From: Ga0077560 sp046330435
GTDB lineage: Bacteria; Actinomycetota; Thermoleophilia; Miltoncostaeales; Miltoncostaeaceae
Assembly: GCA_046330435.1 (NCBI GenBank)
Contig: JAXLST010000005.1
Location: 466,110 to 530,109, forward strand
Direction of reading: 5' to 3'
DNA length: 64,000 bases
In this document: in pieces, positions 15,886 through 23,845 of the stretch
Position numbering within the stretch: position 1 is the first letter of the stretch
How the letters are laid out: each line of letters opens with the position of its first letter
Notes under the pieces: model-generated
What the model saw: the letters and a program-made list of their open reading frames with translations, nothing else
Told to the model about the DNA's origin: nothing
Database searches by the model: none
Program-made: the position numbers and the translations under genes

Positions 15886-17064
15886 TCAGTCCGCCGGGGT
15901 GAAGCGCTCCACCAGCTGGGTGAGGCGCTCTGCGGTGACGGCGAGGCTCTCGCTGGTGCTCGCCACCTCCGTGGAGGCCCGGCTGGTCTCCTGCGTGGAG
16001 GCGGCGATCTCCCCAGTGGCGCGGCGGGTCTCGGCGGCGACGTCGGAGAGGTCGCCGGTGGCCCGGGCCATCCCGTCGACGCGCGTCGCGGTGTCGGCGA
16101 CCGCCGCGGCGAGCTGCGTGAAGGCCGACCGGGTCTGCTCCGCCGTGGAGGTCGCCCCCTCGGCGAGCTTGCGCACCTCCTCGGCGACCACGGCGAAGCC
16201 GCGGCCGGCGTCGCCGGCGCGGGCCGCCTCGATGGAGGCGTTGAGCGCCAGCAGGTTCGTCTGGGCGGCGATGCCGGTGATCTCGTCGGTGAGGGTGACC
16301 CCCCGGTCCGCGACGGTCCGGGCGGCCGATGACAGCTCGACGGCCTCGCCGCAGAGCCGTGCCGTGTCGCCCACCATCTCCGCCTGCTGGTCGGCGGCCT
16401 GGGCGACGGCGTCCATCGACGTGGCGATCTGCGTGACCGCGGCGCCCGCCTCCTGCGCCGTCGCCGCCATCTCCTCGGACGAGGCGGCCACCGCCGTCGC
16501 GGTCTGCCGCACCTCCTGGATCACGTGGGAGAGCTGCTGCCGCATCGTGTTGTAGTCGCGGATCCCGCCCTGCGCGCCGGCGAGCATGCGGTTGAACGTC
16601 TCGGCGAGCGTGCCGAGTGCCGCGCCGGGCCGGGTGGTGATGGGGTCGGTCACGGGTGTCGCGCTGACCCGGAGGTCCCCCTCGGTGACCGCGGTGAGTC
16701 CGCGGCCGAGGTCGGCGAGGCAGTTGTCGGTCACCGAATCCAGCGCCGCCTGGAGCCGGTCGAGGGCCGACAGGTCCCCCAGCCGCGCGGCGTACTGCTC
16801 GCGCATCGCGTTGTACGCCGTCACCGACGCCTGCACGCGGCGGATCAGGTCGTTCATCTGCGCGGCCAGCGCGGCGTTCGGGTCGTTGGGCGGAAGCCCG
16901 TCGATCAACGTCGTCACCGGCTCCACGCGGTGCGTGAGGTCACCGCGCTCGAAGGCCTCCAGCGCCCCGGTGAGCCCCGCCAGGCAGTGGTCGTTGAGGC
17001 TGTCCATGCGCGCGCCGATCTCATGCAGCGCGGCGCTGCGGCCCCTCCGCCCGAGTCCGTTCAT
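15886..17064 (-). CDS. Soluble methyl-accepting chemotaxis protein (1)
   Basis: A 392-residue cytoplasmic chemoreceptor with no membrane segment or signal peptide. The N-terminal half has two copies of a HAMP-like module, each with an invariant cysteine: SLNDHCLAGL... (about 21) and SVTDNCLADL... (about 130), each followed by GDL and PVT. The C-terminal half is the signalling coiled coil with the hairpin tip TGIAAQTNLLALNASIEAARAGDAGRGFAVVAEEVRKLAE, which contacts CheA and CheW. The ATG at 17064 has a GGAGGGG ribosome site; an upstream ATG at 17100 does not. It heads no operon here. Ligand unknown; the cysteine suggests redox or metal sensing, unproven. Confidence 0.9.
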   Translation of the reverse strand: MNGLGRRGRSAALHEIGARMDSLNDHCLAGLTGALEAFERGDLTHRVEPVTTLIDGLPPNDPNAALAAQMNDLIRRVQASVTAYNAMREQYAARLGDLSALDRLQAALDSVTDNCLADLGRGLTAVTEGDLRVSATPVTDPITTRPGAALGTLAETFNRMLAGAQGGIRDYNTMRQQLSHVIQEVRQTATAVAASSEEMAATAQEAGAAVTQIATSMDAVAQAADQQAEMVGDTARLCGEAVELSSAARTVADRGVTLTDEITGIAAQTNLLALNASIEAARAGDAGRGFAVVAEEVRKLAEGATSTAEQTRSAFTQLAAAVADTATRVDGMARATGDLSDVAAETRRATGEIAASTQETSRASTEVASTSESLAVTAERLTQLVERFTPAD

Positions 17065-17192
17065 GCCATCCCCTCCGGTTCCATCCCATGGACCGTGCAT
17101 CAGATGGATCGGCGTGGGGAACCCGCAGCTGAGATCCGGGGGAAGCCGCTGTCGAGGGTGCGTCCCTCAGCCGGGACGCACCCTCGACATCC

Positions 17193-18112
17193 TCACTCGC
17201 CGGCTGGCGTGAAGCGCTCCACCAGCTGGGTGAGCCGCTCGGCGGTGACGGCGAGGTGCTCGCTGCTGCCGGCCACCTCCGCCGACGCCCGGCTGGTCTC
17301 CTGCGTGGACGCGGCGATCTCGCTGGTCGCGCGCCGCGTCTCGGCGGCCGCCTGGGTGAGCTCCTCGGTCGCGCGGGACATGCCGTCGACGCGCTCGGCG
17401 GTGTCCCCGACGGCCCCGCGAGCTGGGTGAAGGCCCGGCGGGTCTGCTCGGCGGTGGACGCGGCGCCCTCGGCGAGCTTGCGCACCTCGTCGGCGACCAC
17501 CGCGAACCCGCGGCCGGCGTCGCCGGCGCGCGCCGCCTCGATGGATGCATTCAGGGCCAGGAGGTTGGTCTGGGCGGCGATCGCGGTGATCTGGTCGGTG
17601 AGCGAGACCCCGTGGTCGGCGACCTCGCGGGCGCGCGCCGCCAGCTCCACCGCCTCCCCGCACAGCCGGGCCGTGTCGCCCACCATCTGGTCCTGCCGCT
17701 CCGCGGTCTGGGCGACCGAATCCATCGAGGTGGCGATCTGGGTGACCGCCGCCCCCGTCTCCTCCGCGGTGGCGGCCATCTCCTCGGACGACGCGGCCAC
17801 GGCGCCGGCGGTCTGCCGCACCTCGACGATGAGGTCGGAGAACTGGCTGCGCATCGCGTTGTACGCGGCCACCGACGCCTGCACGTGGTGGATCAGGTCG
17901 TTGATCCGCTCGATGAGCGCGGCGTCCGGGTCCTCCGGCGCGACGCCCTCGATGAGCGTGGTGACCGGCTCCACGGTGTGCGTGAGGTCGCCGCGCTCGA
18001 ACGCCTGCAGGGCGTCGGACAGGTCGCGGAGGCAGTGCTCGTTGAGGCTGTCCACACGGGCGGCGATCTCCCCGAGGGCGGCGCTGCGGCCGCGTCGTGC
18101 GAGTACGTTCAT
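17193..18112 (-). pseudogene. Soluble chemoreceptor (2), single-base frameshift
   Basis: The first 232 codons from the ATG at 18112 match the neighbouring receptors: one Cys module (SLNEHCLRDLSDAL), then the signalling region through the conserved hairpin tip and FTQLA. At about 17414-17417 a run of four C on the + strand (GGGG in the gene) makes the frame shift; one more base would continue into AVGDTAERVDGMSRATEEL and end normally at 17193 in VERFTPAGE. Read as is, translation runs on to 17021 with an unrelated Arg/Pro-rich tail. It is shorter than its neighbours because it has one sensory module rather than two. Either an assembly error in a homopolymer or a recently broken gene. Confidence 0.8.
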
Positions 18113-18224
18113 CGTTCCTCCGACTCGATCCCGTGCAGTGGGGAGGGGATCGGCCGGAGGCGGTGCCGGCTAGGGATCTGTAGAGCTTATGTCGAGTGTT
18201 TATCCATGCCGGCCCGTGATGGCG

Positions 18225-19406
18225 TCAGTCCTCGTCGGGCTGGAAGCGCAGCACCAGGTTCGAGAGCCGCTCCGCCGTGCCGGCCAGGTTCTCGCTGAAG
18301 GAGGCGACCTCCTGGGTGGCCCGGCTCGTCTCGTGGGTGGACGCCGCGACGTTCTCGGTCGCCGACCGGGCCTCGCGGCTCACGTCGGCGAGCTCGTTGG
18401 TGGCCTCGGCGAGGCGGTCCACCCGGCCGCCGGTGTCGGACACCGCGCGGGCGAGCTCCGTGAAGGCGCTGCGGGTCTGCTCGGCGGTCGCCGCCGCGCT
18501 CTCGGCGAGCTTGCGGACCTCGTCGGCCACGACGGCGAAGCCGCGGCCCTGGTCACCGGCGCGCGCCGCCTCGATCGACGCGTTGAGCGCGAGCAGGTTC
18601 GTCTGCGCCGCGATCGCCGTGATCTCGTCGGTGAGCGAGACGCCGCGGTCGGCGACGGTCCGCGCACGGGTGGACAGGTCCACCGCCTCCTCGCAGACGC
18701 CGGCGGCCTCGGTGACCATGCGCTCCTGGCGGGCGGCGCCGTCGGCGACCGTCGACATCGACGCGGCGATCTGGGTCGACGCCGCGCCGGTCTCCTGCGC
18801 CGTCGCCGCCATCTCCTGGGACGCCGCGGCGACACCGGTCGCGGTCTCCCGCACCTCCCGGATCACGCCGGACAGCTGCAGGCGCATGGTGTTGTAGTCG
18901 CGGATCCCCGCCTGGGCGCCCGAGAGCATGCGGTTGAAGGTCTCGGCGAGGGTGCCCATCTGCGCGCCGCGCTGGCAGGTGACCGGATCCGTCACCGGCG
19001 TGGCGGGGACGCACAGGTTGCCCTCGGTCACGGCGGCGAGGCCGCGGCCCAGGTCCGCCAGGCAGTTGTCGGTGACCGAGTCGAGGGCCGCCTGCAGGTC
19101 CTCGATGGCCGACCGGTCGCCGAGGCGCGTGGCGTACAGCTCGCGCATGGCGTTGTAGGCCGCCACCGATGCCTGGACGCGCCCGATCAGCGCGTTCACC
19201 TTCTCCGCCAGCTCCGCGCCCTGGGCGCCCGGCGTGACGGGGATGAGGGTGGTCACGGGATCGACCGCGCGGGTGAGGTCACCGCCCTGGAAGGCCTCCA
19301 GTGCCGCCGTGAGGCTGGCGAGGCAGTGGCCGTTGAGACTGTCGACGCGGTCCTCGATTGCGGTGAGCATGGGCGCCGCCGCTGAGCCGCCGAAACGCTG
19401 GAGCAT
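18225..19406 (-). CDS. Soluble methyl-accepting chemotaxis protein (3)
   Basis: A 393-residue soluble receptor and paralogue of the two downstream genes. Two Cys modules are present (SLNGHCLASL and SVTDNCLADL), then GAQMGTLAETFNRMLSGAQAG and the signalling coiled coil with IAAQTNLLALNASIEAARAGDQGRGFAVVADEVRKLAE. The second module differs in having GNLCVPATPVTDPVTCQRG with two extra cysteines. No transmembrane segments. The ATG at 19406 has GGGGGAG seven bases upstream; the longer frame to 19613 crosses the divergent promoter and is rejected. It points away from the HD-GYP gene. Confidence 0.9.
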   Translation of the reverse strand: MLQRFGGSAAAPMLTAIEDRVDSLNGHCLASLTAALEAFQGGDLTRAVDPVTTLIPVTPGAQGAELAEKVNALIGRVQASVAAYNAMRELYATRLGDRSAIEDLQAALDSVTDNCLADLGRGLAAVTEGNLCVPATPVTDPVTCQRGAQMGTLAETFNRMLSGAQAGIRDYNTMRLQLSGVIREVRETATGVAAASQEMAATAQETGAASTQIAASMSTVADGAARQERMVTEAAGVCEEAVDLSTRARTVADRGVSLTDEITAIAAQTNLLALNASIEAARAGDQGRGFAVVADEVRKLAESAAATAEQTRSAFTELARAVSDTGGRVDRLAEATNELADVSREARSATENVAASTHETSRATQEVASFSENLAGTAERLSNLVLRFQPDED

Positions 19407-19590
19407 CCTGGTTCTCCCCCGATGTGGTCGGTGCAGCCCTCTCATCGGCCCGGGTGGAGCCGGTGCGAGTTTTTCTCCACTCTCGACGTCGATTATTGGT
19501 CCACCGGCGTGGACGCCCCCCGGTCGCCCGTCCACAGGGGTTCCCCGGGTCAAGGGCAGGCCCCTCCGGGCCGACACTGACCGTGGACCA

Positions 19591-21093
19591 ATGCGCCGCA
19601 GACTCCCGCACACCCTCGACGTCGCGATCGTCCTGGTCGCATCGTCGATCCCGCCGGTCTATGCCCTCATCCTGCTGGGAGGCACGCGCGTGGGCCTCGG
19701 GGCCGCCGAGCACGTGGCCCTCGTGGGGGCCGCCGCGGTGGCCGCCGGCATCGCCGCCGGCCTGCTGGGCGTCACCGCCGAGCGCCAGGGCGACGCGCGC
19801 AGCGCCGCCATCGGCGGCGCGTTCGCGGTCATGTGCGCGCTGCTGCTGGTGAACGGCGCGGGCACCCCCGGGTTCATCGTGCCGGCCGAGGACCTCGCCG
19901 GCGCCACGCTCGCCGGCGCCCTCACCCTCCCGGTGGGCGGCATCGCCATGGTCCTCGCGTCGCATCCCGCCCTGCGCGGCCCGCGGCACGTCGGCATGGT
20001 GCTCATCGCGACCATCGGCGCGCTCGCCCTCATCGCCGGTCTCCTGGTGCGGAACCTCGGGGACCCGGGGGCCATGCCCGCCCCGGACCCGCTGGGCCCC
20101 GTCGGCATCGCGTCGGTCGCGGTGGGGCTGCTGTGCTTCGCGCTGCTGGCCACGCGCTCGGCGAGCACCTACCTCATGACCCGCCGCCGGAGGGACCTGT
20201 CGGTGGCCGCCGGCCTGGTGTGGCTCGGCTGCGCCCAGGTGGCCTTCGGCCGGTACCAGCCGGGCGAGGCGGGCTTCTGGATCGTGGACCTCGCGATCCT
20301 GTCCGGCATCGCCATGGTGTGCGTGCCGGTGGCCCTGGACCTGGCGTCGGCGACGCCGTCGCGGCCCCTGGGCGGCGACCTGCGCGCCGCCGAACTGGTG
20401 CACCAGCAGGAGTCGTACCTGGGGGCGCAGGTGCGGTCGCTCATGGCCCGCCTGGTCGAGAAGGACCTCTCCACCGAGGAGCAAACCCGCCGTGTCGCGG
20501 TGCTGGCGGTGCAGGTGGGGGAGCGGCTCGGCCTCGGCGCGACGGACCTCCGGACGCTGGCCACCGCCGGCCTGCTGCACGACATCGGCAAGCTCCGCGT
20601 GCCGGACCGGATCCTGAAGAAGCCGGACAAGCTCACCGACGAGGAGTACGAGCTCATCCGCCGGCACCCCATCTGGGGCGACGAGCTGCTCGGTGAGCTC
20701 GACGGGTTCTCCCCGGCCCTGCGGCAGGCCGTGCGCCAGCACCACGAGCGCCTGGACGGCACCGGCTACCCCGACCGCGTCGACGCCGTCGAGATCAGCG
20801 TCTTCTCGCGCATCGTCGCGGTGGCGGACGTGTTCGACGCCCTCACCTCGCCGCGCGTGTACCGCGACGCCTGGCCCGCCGAGCGGGCCCTCGCGGAGAT
20901 CGCGCGCTGCGTGGGCACCGAGTACGACCCCGAGGCCTTCGCCGCCCTGGAGCGCGTGGTCGCCGACGGGGTGGTCCCCGTCGCCGCCATCCCGGTGCCG
21001 GAGCGCGGCGCCCGCATGGACGAGCTGCCGGGCCACTACCTGCCGCCCGCGGCGGCGCTCGCCGCCACCGACGACGGGACCGCCGCCCGATGA
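19591..21093 (+). CDS. Membrane HD-GYP domain protein (probable cyclic-di-GMP phosphodiesterase)
   Basis: A 500-residue protein. Residues 1 to about 255 contain seven or eight hydrophobic helices. A linker with QESYLGAQVRSLMARLVEKDL leads into an HD-GYP domain with the metal pair in LLHDIGKLRVPDRIL (H330, D331), then RRHPIWGDELL and the signature HHERLDGTGYPD (about 383-394), and VADVFDALTSPRVYR. All key residues are intact, so hydrolysis of cyclic di-GMP at the inner membrane is likely. The ATG at 19591 begins the first helix; the longer frame upstream is antisense to the receptor gene. Its last bases overlap the next gene (ATGA). The input sensed by the membrane part is unknown. Confidence 0.9.
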   Translation: MRRRLPHTLDVAIVLVASSIPPVYALILLGGTRVGLGAAEHVALVGAAAVAAGIAAGLLGVTAERQGDARSAAIGGAFAVMCALLLVNGAGTPGFIVPAEDLAGATLAGALTLPVGGIAMVLASHPALRGPRHVGMVLIATIGALALIAGLLVRNLGDPGAMPAPDPLGPVGIASVAVGLLCFALLATRSASTYLMTRRRRDLSVAAGLVWLGCAQVAFGRYQPGEAGFWIVDLAILSGIAMVCVPVALDLASATPSRPLGGDLRAAELVHQQESYLGAQVRSLMARLVEKDLSTEEQTRRVAVLAVQVGERLGLGATDLRTLATAGLLHDIGKLRVPDRILKKPDKLTDEEYELIRRHPIWGDELLGELDGFSPALRQAVRQHHERLDGTGYPDRVDAVEISVFSRIVAVADVFDALTSPRVYRDAWPAERALAEIARCVGTEYDPEAFAALERVVADGVVPVAAIPVPERGARMDELPGHYLPPAAALAATDDGTAAR

Positions 21094-22223
21094 CGCCCGA
21101 CGCGCTGGTCCTCACCGCCCTCGCGGCCGCGGCGCTCCTGGCCCTGGCGGGGCTGGCGGTGCGGGACGTGCGCGTCGCCGCGCTCGGCGCCGCCCTGGTG
21201 GTGACCGCCGGCGTGAGCGTCCCGGCCGGTGCCGGCCTGGTGGGCCTGAGCGGCCCGGTGCTCGTGCAGACCTCACGCCGCAGGCGGGCGGCGATGGGCG
21301 TGCTCCTGGTGGGGCTGCCCGTGGCCGTGGCGCTCAGCGCCGCCGGCGCCGCCGTGCCGGACGCGCTCCCCGGGTTGGGCAGGGACAGCCTCCTGGGCGT
21401 GGCGCTGCGCGGCCTCGGGATGGCGGGGATGGCCTACGGCGGCGTGCACGCCCTGCGCGTCTGGCGTCGCTCCACCCGCATCCGGGACCTGGCCGCCGTC
21501 GCCGGCTATCCGCTGGTGACCGCGTCGCTGCTGTCCGGCGAGGCGGTCGCGTGGCTCGCGTCGCCCTCGTCGTGGGCGCCCTCCGCCGCCGCCGCCGGGA
21601 TCCTGCTGCTGCTCGCCGCGCCCCTGCTGGACACCTGGGCGGTCGTCACCCGGCGCGCCGCGAGCGGCGACGACCCCTCCGTGGCGGCCGTCGAGCGCCG
21701 CCTGGGCGTGCAGCTGCGCGGCATGCTGGCCGGCGCGGCACGCCGCGACCCGCAGGCCGGCGCGCACTCGCACCGCGTGGCGGCCCTGGGCGTGCGCGTC
21801 GCCGAGCGCATGGGGCTGTCCACCCGGCTGCAGGGACAGGTCGCGGCCGCGGGACTGCTCCACCACCTGGGCGCGGCCGACGCCGCCACCGCCGAGGGGC
21901 TGCTCGCCGCGGTGGACGCCCCGCTCGCGCCGTCGGTGCGCGAGGCCGTGCGCGACCGCGCGACGCATCTCGCGGCGCTGGAGGAGCGGTACCACGAGTG
22001 GGACGTCACGGTCCCCATCGTCACCCGGATCCTCGCGGTCTGCGACGCGTTCGAGACCGCCGCGGAGGAGGGCGCCGCCCCCGCGGAGGTCATCACCGCG
22101 ATGCGCGCCGGCGCCGGGGAGCGCTTCTGCCCCGCGTCGCTGGAGGCGCTGGAGGCCGTGCTCGAGGGCGGGCTCCACACGGTGGAGCCCGGCACCGCTC
22201 AGCCGGAGCGCGAGGCCAGGTAG
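21090..22223 (+). CDS. Degenerate HD-GYP-like membrane protein
   Basis: A 377-residue partner of the preceding gene, translationally coupled through ATGA. About six hydrophobic helices are followed by a region alignable to HD-GYP: AGAHSHRVAALGVRVAERMGLS (about 224-245), GLLHHLGAADAATAEGLL at the site where the active enzyme has LLHDIG, and VPIVTRILAVCDAFETAA where it has the VADVFDAL block. The metal-binding aspartate is replaced by histidine and the HHE...DGTGYP signature is absent. It should be catalytically dead and may regulate or dimerise with its active neighbour. Its 3' end overlaps the convergent allophanate hydrolase by 25 bases. Confidence 0.8.
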   Translation: MTPDALVLTALAAAALLALAGLAVRDVRVAALGAALVVTAGVSVPAGAGLVGLSGPVLVQTSRRRRAAMGVLLVGLPVAVALSAAGAAVPDALPGLGRDSLLGVALRGLGMAGMAYGGVHALRVWRRSTRIRDLAAVAGYPLVTASLLSGEAVAWLASPSSWAPSAAAAGILLLLAAPLLDTWAVVTRRAASGDDPSVAAVERRLGVQLRGMLAGAARRDPQAGAHSHRVAALGVRVAERMGLSTRLQGQVAAAGLLHHLGAADAATAEGLLAAVDAPLAPSVREAVRDRATHLAALEERYHEWDVTVPIVTRILAVCDAFETAAEEGAAPAEVITAMRAGAGERFCPASLEALEAVLEGGLHTVEPGTAQPEREAR

Positions 22224-23845
22224 GCCCGCCACCCGCCGAAGCGGGTGATCTCCTCGGCCCCCTCCAGGGCCGCCGGCTCGCAGATGAAGCCCTTCACCTG
22301 CCCGCCGTCCCCCAGCGTCACCGTCCCGATGCCCAGCGGGGGCGGCACCTCGGCGGTGAACGCGCCGAACGCCGCGGCGTCCAGCTCCCACACCTCGACC
22401 TCGATGGCGGCGCCGTCCCCGCCGGGGGCGCGCACCAGCCCGGGCTTGGGCGGCACCGTGCCGGCCAGGTGGTGCAGGCGGTACTCCGCGGCGGTCCGCG
22501 TCGCGGCGACCAGGCGCCCGCCGCGACGGGTGAGCTGGTGGTTGAGCGGCTGCCCGGACAGATGCGCCCCCACCACCGCGACGCGCACCGTCGCCTCGGG
22601 CGCCGTCGCCTCGAAGCGCGACCCCACCGCGGCCAGCAGCGCGTCGCCGAACGCGGGGGCGATGAGCTGCAGGCCGAACGGCGCGCCACCCGGCCGGACT
22701 CCTGCGGGCACCGACAGGGCGCACAGGTCCATGAGGTTCACGAAGTTGGTGTACGTCCCCAGGCGGCTCTGGACGCCGTGCGGGTCGGCGAGGGCCTCCT
22801 CCACGGTCGGCGCGATCGCCGCGGTCGGCAGCGCCAGCACGTCGGCGGCGGCCCACACCGGCGCGGCGGCCTCCACCAGCGCCTCGAGGCGGTACGCCCC
22901 GTTGTAGGCGTCCACGGCGGTGCGGCCCGACGCGGAGAGGATCGCCTCGCGCACCACCGGGTGCACCTCGTCGGGGTGCGCGGTGATGAAGTCCCCGACG
23001 GCCGCGAGCCGCTCGGCCAGCCACGGTCCGCCGTACAGCAGGGTCGCGGCCTCCAGGAACGGCGTCACGTCCACCGGGACCAGCGTCGCGCCGGCGGCCT
23101 CCAGGCGCCCGAGCGCCGTGGCGAACAGGGCGGCGGCCTCCGCGTCTCCGAACCACTCGAGCGCCCCGGAGGGGACGGCCACGCGCGGCGCCGCCTGGGC
23201 CCGTGCCCGCTCCACGGCGTCGCGCAGCGCGGGGCGGGTGGCGGTGCACATCGCCCCGAGCGCCCGCCACGCCAGGTCGGTGGTGCGGGCGAACACCGAC
23301 ACGCAGTCGAGGCTGCGGCACGCCGGCACGACGCCGGCGGTGGACACCAGCGCCCGGGTGGGCTTGAACCCGGCGATGGCGTTCATCGCGGCCGGCACGC
23401 GGCCCGACCCGGCCGTGTCGGTGCCCAGCGCGACGTCCACCAGCCCGGCGGCCACGGCGACCGCGGACCCGGAGCTCGACCCGCCGGCGATCACGCCCGG
23501 GGCCGCGACGGACTCCGGGATGCCGTACGGGGAGCGCGTCCCCACCAGGCCCGTCGCGAACTGGTCCATGTTGGTCTTGCCGGCCAGAACGGCGCCGGCG
23601 GCCCGCAGGCGCGCGACCACCGGCGCGTCCGCCTCCGGGGTGAACGCGTAGGCGGGGCAGGCGGCGGTGGTGGGCATGCCGGCGACGTCGATGTTGTCCT
23701 TCACCGCGAACAGCAGCCCGTGCAGCGGGCCGGGGGGCGCCGCCGCCGCGGCCGCGCGCACCGCGTCGTCGGGGGGACGGCTGATCCACACGCCCTCGGG
23801 GGCCGCGCCGATGCGCCGCAGGGCGTCGTCCAGGTGGGCGCTCAT
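22199..23845 (-). CDS. atzF: Allophanate hydrolase
   Basis: A 548-residue amidase-signature enzyme that breaks allophanate to two ammonia and two carbon dioxide. The catalytic triad fits K49 (AVKDN), S123 (GGSSSGSAV) and S147 (GTDTAGSGRVPAA), with the 74- and 24-residue spacing of AtzF. Residues beyond about 440 form the C-terminal domain seen in AtzF (LVAATRTAAEYRLHHLAGTVPPKPGLVR and FICEPAALEGAEEITRFGGWRAYL). The ATG at 23845 overlaps the carboxylase stop in ATGA. It is the last gene of the carboxylase operon and completes nitrogen release from urea or guanidine. Confidence 0.95.
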   Translation of the reverse strand: MSAHLDDALRRIGAAPEGVWISRPPDDAVRAAAAAAPPGPLHGLLFAVKDNIDVAGMPTTAACPAYAFTPEADAPVVARLRAAGAVLAGKTNMDQFATGLVGTRSPYGIPESVAAPGVIAGGSSSGSAVAVAAGLVDVALGTDTAGSGRVPAAMNAIAGFKPTRALVSTAGVVPACRSLDCVSVFARTTDLAWRALGAMCTATRPALRDAVERARAQAAPRVAVPSGALEWFGDAEAAALFATALGRLEAAGATLVPVDVTPFLEAATLLYGGPWLAERLAAVGDFITAHPDEVHPVVREAILSASGRTAVDAYNGAYRLEALVEAAAPVWAAADVLALPTAAIAPTVEEALADPHGVQSRLGTYTNFVNLMDLCALSVPAGVRPGGAPFGLQLIAPAFGDALLAAVGSRFEATAPEATVRVAVVGAHLSGQPLNHQLTRRGGRLVAATRTAAEYRLHHLAGTVPPKPGLVRAPGGDGAAIEVEVWELDAAAFGAFTAEVPPPLGIGTVTLGDGGQVKGFICEPAALEGAEEITRFGGWRAYLASRSG

